Part shown: in pieces, positions 24,065 to 37,106 of the stretch
Position numbering within the stretch: the stretch's first letter is position 1
Layout of the letters: each line of letters opens with the position of its first letter
From: Chenopodium formosanum
Lineage: Eukaryota; Streptophyta; Magnoliopsida; Caryophyllales; Amaranthaceae
Direction: 5' to 3'
Length of the DNA stretch: 64,000 nucleotides
Assembly (NCBI GenBank): GCA_024500155.1
Contig: CM044874.1
Coordinates: 7,517,001-7,581,000, forward strand
Notes under the pieces: generated by a model
Seen by the model: only the letters and a program-made list of their open reading frames with translations
What the model was told of the DNA's origin: nothing
Database searches by the model: none
Position numbers and translations under genes: made by a program

Positions 24065-27000
24065 ATGAACAATCACGAGAAGCTGGAAGAAGGTTACTCT
24101 ACTCAACGACCACCAATGTTCAATGGAAAATTCTACACATATTGGAAGAACATGATGGAGATTTTTATCAAAGCTGAGAACTACCAGGTCTGGAGGGTTA
24201 TTGAGGTTAGTGATTTCAAAGTCACCAAAACTAATGCAGAAAATGAGGTAGTTCCTAAACCCATGTCTGAATTTGATAAGGAGGACTTTGATAAAATGGA
24301 AATTAATGCACTTGCTATTAAACTGCTTCACTGTGGTCTTGGACCCCATGAACACAATCGTGTTATGGGTTGCAAGAACGCTAAAGAAATTTGGGATTTG
24401 CTTCAAATTACTCATGAAGGAACTAATGAAGTTAAGCGTTCTAAAATTGATTTGCTTATGTCTAAATATGAACGCTTTGAGATGCAGTCAAGAGAAACTA
24501 TCCAGGAAATGTTAACTAGATTTACTAATATTATTAACGAGTTAGTTTCTCTTGGAAAGAAGATCCCTATTGATGAGCAAGTTAGGAAAGTACTGAGAAG
24601 CCTTCCTCAAGATGAGAGATGGAGAGCTAAGGTGACGGCTTTACAGGAAACTAAAGACTTCACAAAGTTCAACATTGAGCAACTTGCTGGTTCCCTCATG
24701 ACTCATGAGTTACACTTGAGAACTAGCAACAATGAAGGGAACAGAGGAAAAGGTTTGGCTCTCAAAGCTGGAGAACAAGAGGATTCAGAGGTAGATGAAG
24801 AAGAAGCTGCCATGTTGGTGAGAAGGTTCAAGAAGATGTTCAACCGAAACAATCGAACAAGGAACTTCACCAAAAAGACCTCTACTTCAAAAGCTGACTC
24901 TGGATGTCACAAATGTGGATCTTAAGATCACTTTATTCGAGAGTGTCCACTTTGGGATATTGAGAAAGGAAGAGGAAAGCCCAAGGAACAAAGCAAGGGC
25001 AACAAGACTTCATTCAACAAAACCGATATCAGAAAAGCAATGATAGCTGCTTGGGGAGACTTTGAGAGTGAAGATGAAGAGGTACAACCAGAAGATGAAA
25101 TAGCAAACTTATGTTTGATGGCAAAAACTGATGACAAAGCCAAAAATGATAAGCTTGCAACAGAGGTCTCGGTGAGGGGGAACAACACATGGTACCTCGA
25201 CAGTGGTTGTTCTAAGCATATGACAGGAGACAAATCAAAGTTTCTCTCACTAGAGGCCTATCCAGGAGGAACTTTGACCTTTGGAGACAACAAGAAAGGT
25301 GAAGTAATTGCAAAAGGAAAAGTAGGAAGGTCCAGTTCTCATTCAATAGAAAATGTACTTTTGGTCGAGGGTTTGATGCACAATCTGCTGAGCATATCAC
25401 AATTTTGTGATAAAGGAAACTCTGTAAGTTTTACTTCTGATTCATGCAACATCATTAATGACAAAACAGGAAGGGTTGTTCTTGAAGGAACTAGAAAAGG
25501 GAACACATATATTGTGGATCTCAATTCTGTTCCAAGGAACAACCTTACATGCCTAAGTGCCATTAATGATAATCCTTTATTATGGCATAGACGTTTTGGA
25601 CATGCAAGCTTCTCACTCATGGATAAACTTAGGGCGAGGAACTTGGTTATAGGGCTTCCCTCAGTCAAGTTCCTCATACAACATATCTGTGATGCATGTG
25701 TGAGAGGCAAGCAAGTCAAGTCTTCTTTTAAAAGCAAAAACATGGTCAGCACCACAAAGCCATTGGAACTTATTCACATGGATTTGTGTGGCCCCATGCG
25801 TGTTCAAAGTAGAAGTGGAAAGAAATATGCTCTAGTTATTATTGATGATTTTTCTAGATTTACCTGGGTGATTTTTCTGTCTAGCAAGGATGAAACCTTT
25901 GATGAATTTGTGTCCTTTGCCAAGAGAGTACAGAAGACAAGTGGAAATCAAATTATCCACATTCGATCAGATCATGGAACTGAGTTAAAAAATACAAGAT
26001 TTGACGACTTCTGCAAAGAGAATGGCATGGATCATAACTTTTCAGCCCCAAGAACTCCTCAACAAAATGGAGTTGTTGAAAGAAAGAACAGGACTCTAGA
26101 AGATATGGCAAGAACAATGCTGATTGCAAGTGGTCTTCCAAGGAACTTCTGGGCTGAAGCTATCAATACTACATGCTATATTATCAATAGAGTTATGATG
26201 AGACCAATCATCAATAAAACTCCTTATGAACTGTTTAAGGGCAGAAAACCCAATATTTCTCACTTTCGAGCTTTTGGATGCAGGTGCTTTGTCCATAATA
26301 ATGGAAAAAGGAACATTGGTAAATTTGATGAAAGAAGTGATGAAGCTGTGTTCCTTGGCTATGCATCAAATAGCAAGGCTTATAGAGTTTACAATAAAAA
26401 TACTATGTGTGTTGTAGAAAGCATTCATGTGATATTTGATGAATCTAACATGTTTATGAATGTGCAGAATAGTGAAGATAATGATTTTGAAATAGGTCTC
26501 ACAAGGAACCAAGATCCGGATGAAGAGGAACTGAGACAAGGCAAAGAAACTGCAACAAACTTTATACAAGAGCAAAGAGAAGTTATTGTACCTGACAATG
26601 AGAACGAGGAGGTTAATGAGGAACTAGCTGGTAGAAATGAAGAAACTATAGAAGCAGCTGAAGCCACTGAAGCTACTGAAACAGCAAATCCTCATATAGG
26701 AGTTCCAGCAAGAGAATTTCAACCGAAGCCATTCAAATATCAAGGGTCTCATCCCACAGATCTCATAATAAGTGATATTGGCAGAGGTACTCAAAAAAGA
26801 TCGCAAATGAGGAACTTATGTGCCTTTCAAGCATTCCTATCCATAATTGAGCCAAGAAATCATGAAGAGGCTCTGAAAGATGCTGATTGGATTATTGCCA
26901 TGCAAGATGAACTTAATGAATTCGAAAGAAACAAGGTATGGCACCTTGAGCCGAAGCCAAACAAGAAAGTAATCGGACTCAAGTGGGTATTTAGGAACAA

Positions 27001-28372
27001 GCTGGATGAATATGAAACAATTGTAAGAAACAAGGCCAGGCTAGTTGTCAAGGGGTACAATCAACAAGAAGGAATCGATTACGAGGAAACTTTCACTCCA
27101 GTTGCAAGGTTAGAAGCCATACGAATTTTAATTACTTTTGCCTCTTTTATGGGTTTCAAACTTTATCAAATGGATGTTAAATGTGCTTTTTTAAATGCTT
27201 TCTTAGAGGGGGAAGTTTATGTAGAGCAACCTCCCGATTTTGAAAACCCCCTATTTCCAAATCATGTTTTCAAGCTTGATAAGGCTCTGTATGGGCTAAA
27301 ACAAGCTCCAAGAGCCTGGTATGAAAGGCTCTCTAAGTTCCTTCTTAAAAATGATTTTCAACGAGGAAAAATAGACAAAACTTTATTTTTAAAATCTGAA
27401 GGAACTGATTTATTAGTTGTTCAAATATATGTGGATGATATAATTTTTGGAGCAACTAACGAAAGTCTATGCAAGTACTTCGTTAATCTCATGAGTGGAG
27501 AGTTCGAAATGAGCAGGATGGGGGAACTGAACTTCTTTCTCGGATTGCAAATAAAACAAAGTGAGAAAGGAATCATGATTCACCAACAGAAATACATCAA
27601 GGAATTACTGAAGAAGTATAATCTTGATCAGGTAAAAATGAACCACACTCCTATGGGAACAGGTACTAGACTGGATGAAGATTCACAAGGAACTAGTGTG
27701 GATCAAACTAGATATAGAGGTATGGTAGGATCTCTTTTATATTTAACTGCAAGCCGACCTGATATTTCTTTTAGTGTTGGATTATGTGCTAGATTTCAAT
27801 CAAATCCAAAAGAATCTCACCTTACTGCAGTCAAAAGAATCCTAAGATACCTTAAGGGAACTGACAATCTAGGATTATTTTATCCTAGGAGTGATGCATT
27901 CAATTTAAAAGGTTTTGCAGATGCTGACTATGTAGGGGATTTGGTGAACAGAAAAAGTACTTTAGGAATGGTCCAGTTTCTTGGACCATGTCTAGTTTCT
28001 TGGGGCTCTAAGAAACAAAATTCAGTAGCTTTGTCTACTGCCGAAGCAGAATATGTAGCTGCTGCTGCATGTTGTTCTCAAGTACTTTGGATCAAACAAC
28101 AATTGAGAGACTATGGTATGAAGTATAATTGCATTCCTATTTATTGTGATAATACAAGTTCCATTTGTATTTCAAAGGATCCAGTGCATCACTCTAGAGT
28201 TAAGCATATTCATATTAGACATCACTTTTTAAAAGACAATGTTGAAAAAGGCACGATTAAATTGGATTTTTGTGAAACCGAAAATCAAATTGCTGATATT
28301 ATGACTAAGTCTTTGAGTAGGGAAAAACACGAAAAACTGCAAATGGAGCTCGGAATGATACAACTCAGTTGA
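24065..28372 (+). pseudogene. Copia Gag-Pol polyprotein with one in-frame stop
   Basis: A single frame of 1,435 codons, broken only by TAA at 24923-24925. Gag (residues 1-286) starts MNNHEKLEEGY and holds the Copia capsid-like domain; the stop falls inside its CCHC zinc knuckle (CHKCGS-stop-DHFIREC). Then protease (WYLDSGCSKHMTGD), GAG-pre-integrase (LWHRRFGHAS), integrase core (HMDLCGPM.., IIDDFSRFTW), reverse transcriptase (ARLVVKGYNQQEG.., YVDDIIFG) and RNase H (ADADYVGDLVNRKSTLG; STAEAEYVAAA). It ends MELGMIQLS at TGA. All catalytic landmarks seen are intact. The stop probably inactivates the copy, though it could also be a sequencing error. Confidence 0.93.
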
Positions 28373-28481
28373 ACGCTCAAAATTTGACTCCCAAGGTAAT
28401 AAGTCATATATGCTTGTACAGTACTATGTTTCGTGCACAAATATTGTATGTGTTAAACATATGTCCACTTAAAATAAAAAA

Positions 28482-28516
<35 letters not shown>

Positions 28517-28999
28517 ACCGGCTATATTCTGTTTGAGCATGACATATACGTGCATATATATTTTTTTGGCATGAAGTACATTATTTAGATTCAGATACAA
28601 GCTATGTTTCTTTGTTCTGTGTTCCTCCAAAAATTGTCAAAAGGATAATTATTCGATCTTTATCAATAGATATAAATTATCTCTAATCAGTTAATTGATA
28701 TATTTTATTCTATCCTTACGGAGGATTTTTATCTTATACTCAAAATTAGCTACTACTAACAACTCTTAATATGATCTTCAAAATTCTATCTTACTATTAT
28801 GTTGTTGTTAAATACCCTTTGACCTTTCAATTAATAAATTAAAGTAGTTTTGAAAGGAAAGCAAAAGTTAAGCTTCTAAACTCCAAATTTTTTTTCTACT
28901 GCCAAAGTATTACCCCCCATCCCCACCGACACTTATACCAATAGAACAAAACAAAATCAATATCCCACCAACTCCAACCTTATTCACAAATATTGAAGC
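28373..28999. other. Copia spacer between pol and the downstream ORF
   Basis: Non-coding, with an (AAAT)n microsatellite at about 28473-28516. No motif recognised otherwise. Confidence 0.7.
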
Positions 29000-30568
29000 T
29001 TTTTCTAATACCCAAATTTCACCCATGGAAATATCTCCGATCCAGAAACTCAAATCAACCCACAATTCACCAATGGAGATAGAGCCACCTCAAAACAGCC
29101 TGCAGAACACCGAAAGGAGGCAGCGACGAAAAGGGGTTCGAAGAAAATAAAAATCGAAGAGGCGGAGTCAGCGGTAGTGGAGGAGGCGAAGTGGTCGGAG
29201 CTAGGTGAAATATGTACGGGAATGGCGTTAATGTCTAGAAACGCAATTTTGCTCAAATCGACTCGTTTTATACCCGGGTTTTGTGTCAATCTTGAGTGGT
29301 GTTATACATGTAAGTATTCTGAAATTTTAGAAATTTTAGAAGCACAAAAGTGGGTTAAATTATTTGGTGAATGCTATGATAATATCTTAGTTCATGGTGC
29401 ACTGAAAGAATTTTGTGATAATTGGTCATTTAATAATGGAGTTGCAAGTAGTATAGTGAAGAATATTGAAATTTCTTTTGATGCAGAGTATTTGAGTTCT
29501 ATATTTGGTACTCCAAATAAGGGGTTTGACTACTACTTTACAGGAACCCAATATGATGGAAACTTTGAAGGAGTTTCTGTCAAAGACATGGTAAAATCAA
29601 TTGGTGGAAATCCCCTTAAATGTTGAACAAACCACAAAAATTTTACCCCTGTCCAAAAAATCCTATTTGTGTTTGTATGGAAAGCTATCATCCCTCGTAC
29701 CCAACATCGAGATCTTGCAAACCATCGAGATGCCGTACTCTTATACCTCCTAGAAAACCAAATACCCATTAATTTCCCATCTCTTATGCTTCAACATCTA
29801 AACCATACTATATCACAAAAACTTAAAGTGGGATATGCCAATCTCCTTACTACCCTATTTGAAAGTTTTGGCATCACATTTGAAGGATATGAAATTCTCA
29901 CATATAAGCCTAAACACTACCTTCAAACCTCAACCCTTAAAGCTATGAACATCTGTATTGTTGGTGGAAAATCAAGGTTTATGACAGAAAATCAAAAGAA
30001 AAAAATAGGGGTGGATAGTGAGATGGAAGACAGTAAGGTGGAAGCAAAATCTGAGGGGGAACAAAAGAGTAAAGAAAATGAAAAAATAGAGGGAGAGTTA
30101 AAAGGAGAAGAGGGAGAAAAGATTAAAAAGAGAAAGAGTGCAAGAATTGCTACAAAAAGTATGAAAAAGGTGATCACACCTCCTGTATTTCTTGACTTAA
30201 CTGAGGAAGCCGGAACTAAGGGGGAAATAAAGGAGAACATTGAATCAGTCCCCAGCTCAGTTTCTCCTAAGGGCTTTGCTTCTTTCAGTTCCCCATGTAC
30301 CACCAATGATTTAAAGGAACCGAAGGAAACTGTAAAGTCCTTAAGTATTAGTCAGCCTATGATTATGCAACGATTAGAGAAGGTGGAAGCTCAATTAGAA
30401 AATCTTACTGTCGTCTCTACAAACTTGGTTAGTGAATTGAAGAAGAATCATCTCGAAGTTACTGCCAAACAGAAGGAACTGATGGACCGCCTTGAGGATC
30501 TAGTGGTGGAAGATATCCCCGAGGAAGACACCTCTGAACAACACCTTTCTCCTTCACAAAATGCTTAG
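29000..30568 (+). pseudogene. Extra ORF of the Copia element (env-like position)
   Basis: One frame runs from about 28995 to 30568 with a single TGA at 29624-29626; it lacks an ATG before 29223, so the original start may be lost by a frameshift (ATG at 29024 and 29074 lie in another frame). The first part (WVKLFGECYDNILVHGALKE, later RTQHRDLANHRDAVLLYLLE) resembles plant 'putative plant transposon protein' domains found in retrotransposons. The C-terminal third is highly charged (Lys/Glu) and ends in a heptad-like segment (MQRLEKVEAQLENL) consistent with a coiled coil. I see no signal peptide or membrane helix, so calling it an envelope protein rests only on position in a Sirevirus-like element. 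Confidence 0.65.
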
Positions 30569-31128
30569 ATTACCTTATTTTTAATGAAGTTTGACTTTTG
30601 ATTTGCTTTTAAACTATTTTAATTTGCTTGTTTAAACACTTAGCTTTTCTTGTTGGTCTATAAACATTAAAACAGGGTATTTTAATTTTTGGCTTTGACA
30701 ATTGGATGACACATTGCTTGTGTCTTGATGATATTTAGTGTATGATTGCTTTTGGTATTTTGCATAATATATGATTGCTTGGATGGAGATAGTTGGTAAA
30801 ATATAAACAGGACTTCAAACCATTATCCAATGGTGCTGTGTATCGAAACATAGTTTCTATATTTTCTCATATTTTTGATGAAAGCCAAAAGGGGGAAAAG
30901 GAAGAGCAACTCACTGAGGTGTAGAAGTCGGGTTTCACGCATTGGTATGGTATGCTATTATTATCTTGTCTTCTGTTTTGTTGTCAGTTTAGTAAATTAT
31001 TGTGAGTAGCATGATAATTTTGTTAGTATGAATAAATTATTATTAGTAGCATGATAATAGTTTTTAGGCATCCTTTCTATATTTTACTTCTCTAATATTA
31101 TGTGAGTTTGCTTGGTTTGTCATTCATC

Positions 31129-31140
31129 AAAAAGGGGGAA
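31129..31140 (+). other. Polypurine tract
   Basis: AAAAAGGGGGAA just before the 3' LTR; it primes plus-strand DNA synthesis. Confidence 0.85.
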
Positions 31141-31143
31141 TAT

Positions 31144-32320
31144 TGTTGACCCTTATGTGTTTTGATGATGACTCAAGCAAACTTACACGTTTTAACAAGT
31201 GTCTTTAAGTATTGTAAGTCTTAGGTTTCAAGGAGGAAACTGAAGTATGTGATGATATACCTGAGGAGGAACGAACATACTAGAAGGAAAAGAAGGCTAA
31301 AGACTAAACAAGAAGATAAAATAAAGAAAGCAAGACTTTAGTTCCCTCTGGGAACTAAAGAGTGGAAACTTCAGAGTCGAAGAATCCTCAGAGAAAGCAA
31401 GGAGTTTAAAAGTTAATAGGTTATCTTTTTAGCTTCTAGTACGTATAAATTATATTGACATTAGTAGGAGTCAAGTGGAATAGTTATCTTATTTTAATTA
31501 ATTATATTTTCCTATATTTCTATTAGATATTATTTACTTAAATAATTATCTTTTGGAAAATATTAAATATCTTTCTAAAATATCTTTTAACTGATTTGGT
31601 TTTTATTTTTGAGAAAAAGATTTTTTGGAAAATATTTTAACGTGGGTTTTAATCAGTCAAATTGGTTGAGAAAATTAAGGAAGCAGTTTTGGAGTTTGAA
31701 AAAATCATGGTTTAGTTGCTTTCACTTGCAGCACAAGTAGTTCACTTCTACGTGCTCCTCAAGTTGAGGAACGTGGAGTTAGTGGAACTAACTAACTGTT
31801 TAGTGGATGCATTTCTAACTCTATAAATAATGTTTTCCTCAGTTTGCAAAAATACACTTGAGCATTCTAGCATATTTATTCTTACTTGTTCCACTGGAGT
31901 CTAAAAGTGTCCATGTGATTTATATTAGAGTTTAATTCATTGAGTTGTAATTTGGGGTAAGAGTTTGAGTGAACTCTAGAGTGTTTATTGCTTTGAGTGA
32001 AGCAAGGAGATAGAGAGAGTTTTGAGCGTTCAACTGATTGAGGGATCGGTTGAAGGGGAACTCAAGTTTGTTGAGGAACTTGAGTTAGAATCTTAGATTG
32101 TAATAGGTTGTTTGCCCTATTATAATTAAGAGTTGAGTTTTAAAATCCCTTGTGGTCGTGGTTTTTCTTCTTGATTAGGGCCAAGAAGTTTTCCACGTAA
32201 AATCATTCTGTGCACTTTAAGTTTTCGCTTAGTTTCTTTACAAATTCCGCAAAAATTACCCTAGTTTCCCCACAATACAATTCACCCCCCCCCCTCTTGT
32301 ATTGTTCGTTCAAGTCAACA
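31144..32320 (+). repeat. Copia 3' LTR
   Basis: Same borders as the 5' LTR. Hairpin at 31337-31359 has loop TCT instead of AGA. The C run near the end is longer (about 10 against 6). TATA box at 31821-31829. Confidence 0.95.
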
Positions 32321-32325
32321 AACCG

Positions 32326-32658
32326 TACGTTAGTGAGTGAGCACGAGTGCAAGACTATGATGGGATCAGATTAACATCTTTGTTCCCCACGTCTTCTCTC
32401 TCAAAATTGTCAAAAGAGTTCCCTCAATCTATCTATCCGGCCTCACAGACATGACCAAAGAAAAACAATGGCCATGCATGTTGCATGCATGCTCCATTGC
32501 TTCAATAATGTCTAGACTTAAGAGATTTTTTTGAAAATATAGGAAACATATATACTCCTTTTGTTTTTAATTACTTACTCCATTTTTTTATGTACCGAAT
32601 TTTAGGGAAAACTAGGTTAGGTCCTGTGCTATGCACTGTTATTGACAAAAAAAATTAT
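32326..32658. other. Intergenic stretch
   Basis: No gene seen. A CATGCATGTTGCATGCATG palindromic stretch lies at about 32473-32491. Confidence 0.6.
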
Positions 32659-32663
32659 GTACG

Positions 32664-34519
32664 TGTAGGGAATAATTTCAAGACTTTAAAATCCCACTAG
32701 CTTGAACCCCACTGTGATCATACACTAAAGTACGGTGACGTTCAAAAGGGAAGAAGATAGAGCAAAAGAGTCGCCAACAAGTTTTAGGAACTTGTAAACC
32801 GTTCACGAGGTGAAGGTTACACCCCTTAACGATCCAAGAGATCGTCAACTCCATAAGGTCTAGAACCAAATAAGGGTTCGGGGATGAAGGTACAAATCCA
32901 ACCTAAAAAAGATTGAACCTGCCCTAATAATAGGCCTATACTTTATTCTGATCGTATTCATGTGCGCTTTTTAATTAACATGCAATCAATAGGTTTAACC
33001 TAAATCTGTTTATCTATGTTGGTTGAATATTAATGCACAAACAAAGCTATTATTGGCGATCACTTGAAATATAATCGAATTAATCCTAACAAGATTATTA
33101 ATTATCTTATTAAGCGTGATTACAAGTAAAAATTCCCTTTAAACATGCATAAAGGTGTAATCAAGCAATAACAATATATAATCAAGCAACATAATAATAA
33201 TCATGATAATAATAATAATCATCATAAAAATAATCATGGTAATCATGTTCATGTTAATATTAAAACATAATAATAATAGCAAGATCCTAGGCATGATACT
33301 AACAAGATTAATAACAAACCCTAGCATGTCACTAAGCAATAAAAATCAAAGCTTTAATCCTAACATGATACTAGGAATATCATAATAACAATATAAACAT
33401 GATCTCTACATCATAACATCAATTAAAAACCATTAAAGAACTTACTTTTATGCCTCGTACCTCTTTTTAATAACAAAATACACACGTTAGTAACTTCAAG
33501 GAAAATAATAATCAAAACAATTAAATTAAATAATTGAAAGAGAGATTTGAGACCAAACCCTCAGAAATTAAACCTTTCACGTCTAGGGCGAAGGCAACTT
33601 CGAATATAGCTAGGTATTTCTAGATCTTGTGAATGCGAAATTTTGTATGAAAAACAAAGTTTGAAGAAGAGAAAAAGATTAAGAGAGAATAGGTGATGAA
33701 TGAAATCAATTGGTGAATGATAGATGTAGATGATTGGTGAATGAAAACGGAGTTTTAAATACGATATTTATAGAGAAAATCAGCCAAAAAGATAAATTTG
33801 AGAAAACAGAGTCTGATGCATTAAAAACAGAGCTGACGCCAACCCTGGCTTGCTGGCGCCAGATACCAGCACTAGCGCCAGACGCCAATGGCTAGCGCCA
33901 GGCGCCAGGCCTGGTTCCAGGCGCCAAGGCCTGGGGTTAGGCGCCAAGCCTGATACCAACACGTTTTCGAAAATCCAATAAGTTTACCATACTGGAGGAT
34001 AAAATAATATAATTTCCTCCAAAATGCTATTTGATTTTGATTAAAACTCTAAAAAGTCAACAAAAGTCAATTTATCAATGCTAATTGAATTAGGAATGAA
34101 AAGAACTTTCTAGAAGAATCTAGAAGGCTAAAACAATTCCTAATTGCATTAGGAATGATAAATCATATTAGGCCCTCCCCTAGATCATTGGGCCGTACAT
34201 AAAGCTCAAACCGGGCCCAGTTTGGTAAATTGGCCATAACTTCCTCAATATTCATCGGAATTGGGCTTATAATATATCGTTGGAAAGGTCTTTGCAAGCC
34301 CCATCCAACTACACTACTATTAGACCCATATCATGGACCAACCAAACTGGATTGGCTGTTTTCTTAAAATAAGTTTTCAAAAACAGAGAGAAGAGAAAAT
34401 AAATAAAAACTATCCGCAACACTAGACTGTCCACACTTTCGCTTCATTCGATTATGATTCCACGTGAAAGGTACTCATCCCTGGGTTTGGTTTTGGGGAG
34501 ACACAAATGGGTGTCTACA
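32664..34519 (-). mobile_element. Solo LTR, Tat/Ogre-like gypsy family
   Basis: 1,856 bp, TGTAGGGAATA...GTGTCTACA on the plus strand, flanked by an exact 5-bp duplication GTACG (32659-32663, 34520-34524). A TATA box (CTATAAATA, minus strand, 33765-33773) and the PBS next to the 51136 copy show that transcription runs on the minus strand, so the LTR reads TGTAGACACCC...CCCTACA. A cluster of GGCGCCA-type motifs lies at 33838-33955. Internal domain was lost by LTR-LTR recombination. Confidence 0.92.
33838..33955. repeat. GGCGCCA palindrome cluster in the Tat-like LTR
   Basis: About ten GGCGCC / TAGCGCCA / GACGCCA motifs in 120 bp of otherwise AT-rich LTR, also present at 52455-52550 and 63240-63350. 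Confidence 0.8.
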
Positions 34520-34524
34520 GTACG

Positions 34525-36530
34525 TATATACTTATCAGTGATCATATATTGTAATATCTCGTTTTTAGTCATTAACTTTTGTTTATCTCAATTGTATCCT
34601 TGAAACGAATATTATGTTTGCCACATAAAAACTTATAGTAGAAGATTGTATTTTTTAAAAATATTTACAAAGATTATGTTTTGCTATTCTATTTTCCATA
34701 TTAATTAGTTAATTGAATGTGAATATAGAAAAAAAAGGTAAATATCATTTCTATTTATATAGTAATTAAATTTTACAAATAATTTCCTTAAATAGATTTT
34801 CTATTAAATATTTTTCTTAAAAAAAATACTAAGGACACACCAGAAATTGACATGTGTCATTGCTGGTGTGTCTTTTAGTATATAGTTATTGATTGATTTG
34901 ATAAGCTCTCCATACCTTATTGATATTGCCTCATGGGAATATTTCACGGGAATTAATATGCATAAATAACTAGTAGTAAAGGTACATTGGAAAGATAAAT
35001 TTACATTGGGTACGCAAAAAAATAGAGAGAGAAAGTAATAAAAGTATATAGAAAAACAAAATTTACATGGGAAAGTTAAGTTTGCGCAAATATCATTGTA
35101 AATTGGAGGAAATTTTGGTAAAAATTTAATATTAATACTTGTTGGAAAAAGAAAACGGGGTGAACATCTTGGCCTCTTGGGACTAAAATTTAACCAAAAG
35201 GGACTATCAATAAGGAACGAAAGGAGAGTGTTGACCTTTGCTGTCAATTGGCAAAATATTCTCTCATCTCCTCTCCTCTCCTCTTCTAGGGTTTCTCCAA
35301 AATTTTGGCCGTTTAGGCCGTAAATAGTTTAATTTCTTCGGAAATTAGACTATTTCCGACCCATTTCCTTTAACTTTATTTAGTTTTGCAATTTGAATTT
35401 CAATAAATCTACACAAGTAGTGCTGACATTCGTCCGTCACCCTATGGTGGTGTCGTTAGTTTTCGTTTTTTAGTTGTTTGTTTTTGTTTAGGGTTTGTTT
35501 GTGTGTTAGGGTTCATAAAAAAAGTAATCATCTTTTGCCCTATTGTCAGTTCTTTGGTAAAGATTTGTTCGGGATTGCAATGGTTGTCAAATTTTCAAAT
35601 GCGTTCAGGCAAATCAGATGAGAATCATCCTTACGGTTACAACAAATCGTTAGACCGTCTCTCCGAAAAGGCTGTATATTCCAGCGATGTGTGCGAGAGA
35701 AGTACCACAGTGCAAGATCTTTTTAACGATCGTAGCTCTGACAAAGGAAAACCTAATTTGATTCAATTTAGGTTTATTTATGTTAAATATAATATTTAGC
35801 AGATATATCTTAACGATTTAAAGTTATGGTAGTATATCTTTTAGAAAAATTATTTCCAATTTAATAAGCGTAAGGGTTGTATAAATACTCTACCTAATTA
35901 ATCAATAATAATCAAGCCATTTTATTTCTTTTTCACCCCAAATTTGTGAATTTCCCTCCATTACGTTATTTTTAATTTGTGGTCCTTTGTTTTCCCATCC
36001 ATAAAAATACAGAGAACTTCATAAAGAGACATTTTGTCATGTAACAACCAAAAATTAAAAAAATACAAAAATTAATTTTGCATCATCACCCGCAATTCAA
36101 TAATAGCTTTAGACTTCGATTTAGATTTAAATGGTGTGTTTTTAAAACTAAAAAGTACTTTCTCCAATTTTTAAATTAAATATAATTTATCCATATACTT
36201 TAATAGTAAAAATATGTACAAAGTTAGCATAAACTTAGTGTAAACACTAATTATTCAACATGAAATCTCTGCTACAAAAGGAAGGAAGTATATAAGAACT
36301 ACTATAAGTCACAATTACATAATGAGATAGTCCTCTAAACTATCATCAATCCTTGGGTCAATATAGTCATAATCTTATCAAAGGTAGCTAGTTATATATT
36401 TTATTCCCAATCTCAAATAATAAAGTATGAGGGGACTTTCTTAAATTATACTTGTACTAGCAAAGTAGCAAGCTAAGTAGTTGTGGGTGGGGGGTCATGG
36501 CTGTGAACATGTGTTACATCTCTTTCATGT
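34525..36530. other. Stretch with no recognised gene
   Basis: AT-rich. A CT-rich leader-like segment (35255-35290) followed by TAGGGTTTCTCC and an open frame at about 35503-35799 (GKSDENHPYGYNKSLDRLSE...) could be a gene or LINE fragment, but I recognise no family and no continuation. Confidence 0.5.
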
Positions 36531-36617
36531 AGTGAATCGTGATAGTTTTGGGAGAATCTTGTATTGTCAAGATGGTCCATTGCTTGAGAAAAAGTCAACA
36601 TTATTTAGCTAACTTCT

Positions 36618-36619
<2 letters not shown>

Positions 36620-36660
<41 letters not shown>
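36620..36660. repeat. poly-T tract flanked by duplicated sequence
   Basis: A 41-bp T run with TTAGCTAACTTCTT on both sides (36603-36620 and 36668-36681). The direct repeats resemble a target-site duplication around an insertion reduced to its poly-A tail, in antisense. Confidence 0.5.
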
Positions 36661-36661
<1 letters not shown>

Positions 36662-36965
36662 AAAGAATTAGCTAACTTCTTTTATTATATGACTCCTAAA
36701 TCCTTTTTGGGAATATATCTTTGTGACTCTGTGATTCTAGATTTGTAACTCCTTATAAATTCCCTGAAATCAAAAGTTCAAATTACCCTTAATAAAATCG
36801 TGTTTAATGAGTCTTCAAAAAAAAAAAAAAAAAAAAAAAAATGAAAAATCTAAAGTATTATTGTCACCATGATAATGGTCAAGGTTTTTATCACAAAACA
36901 CCGCAAAAATCTTAATAAAATTAAACCATTAAAAAAAGTCAACATCAAATCCAAAAGAAACTTAA

Positions 36966-37106
36966 AAATGAAAGTAACTTTAAACTAATTTAAACACTAT
37001 TAATTGAAAAAAAAAAAATTAAACACTATTAAAATGTGGAACCATCATGGAAATGAAAGTAACTTTAAACTAATTTAAACACTATTAAAATGTGGAACCA
37101 TCATGG
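36966..37106. repeat. Tandem duplication of a 56-bp segment
   Basis: AAATGAAAGTAACTTTAAAC... to ..GGAACCATCATGG occurs twice (36967-37050 and 37051-37106). The first copy carries an extra 28-bp internal piece with an A run that repeats AATTAAACACTATTA. Confidence 0.85.

Larger units (their letters stand above)
22825..32320 (+). mobile_element. Sirevirus-like Ty1/Copia LTR retrotransposon
   Basis: Complete structure: LTR 22825-23997, PBS from 24000, gag-pol, a further ORF after pol, PPT, LTR 31144-32320, and an exact 5-bp duplication AACCG (22820-22824, 32321-32325). By eye the LTRs differ at about 17-20 positions over 1.17 kb (roughly 1.5%), so the insertion is recent; at the often used plant rate of 1.3e-8 per site per year it would be of the order of half a million years. 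LTR motif TTTTGATGATGACTCAAGCA, the 9.5-kb size and an ORF between pol and the 3' LTR suggest the Sirevirus lineage. Confidence 0.93.

Noticed and set aside
24005..24415. Minus-strand open frames over Copia gag and pol
   Set aside because: Shadows of the plus-strand polyprotein.
34804..35247. 147-codon minus-strand frame
   Set aside because: Composition typical of AT-rich intergenic DNA; no motif or neighbour supports it.
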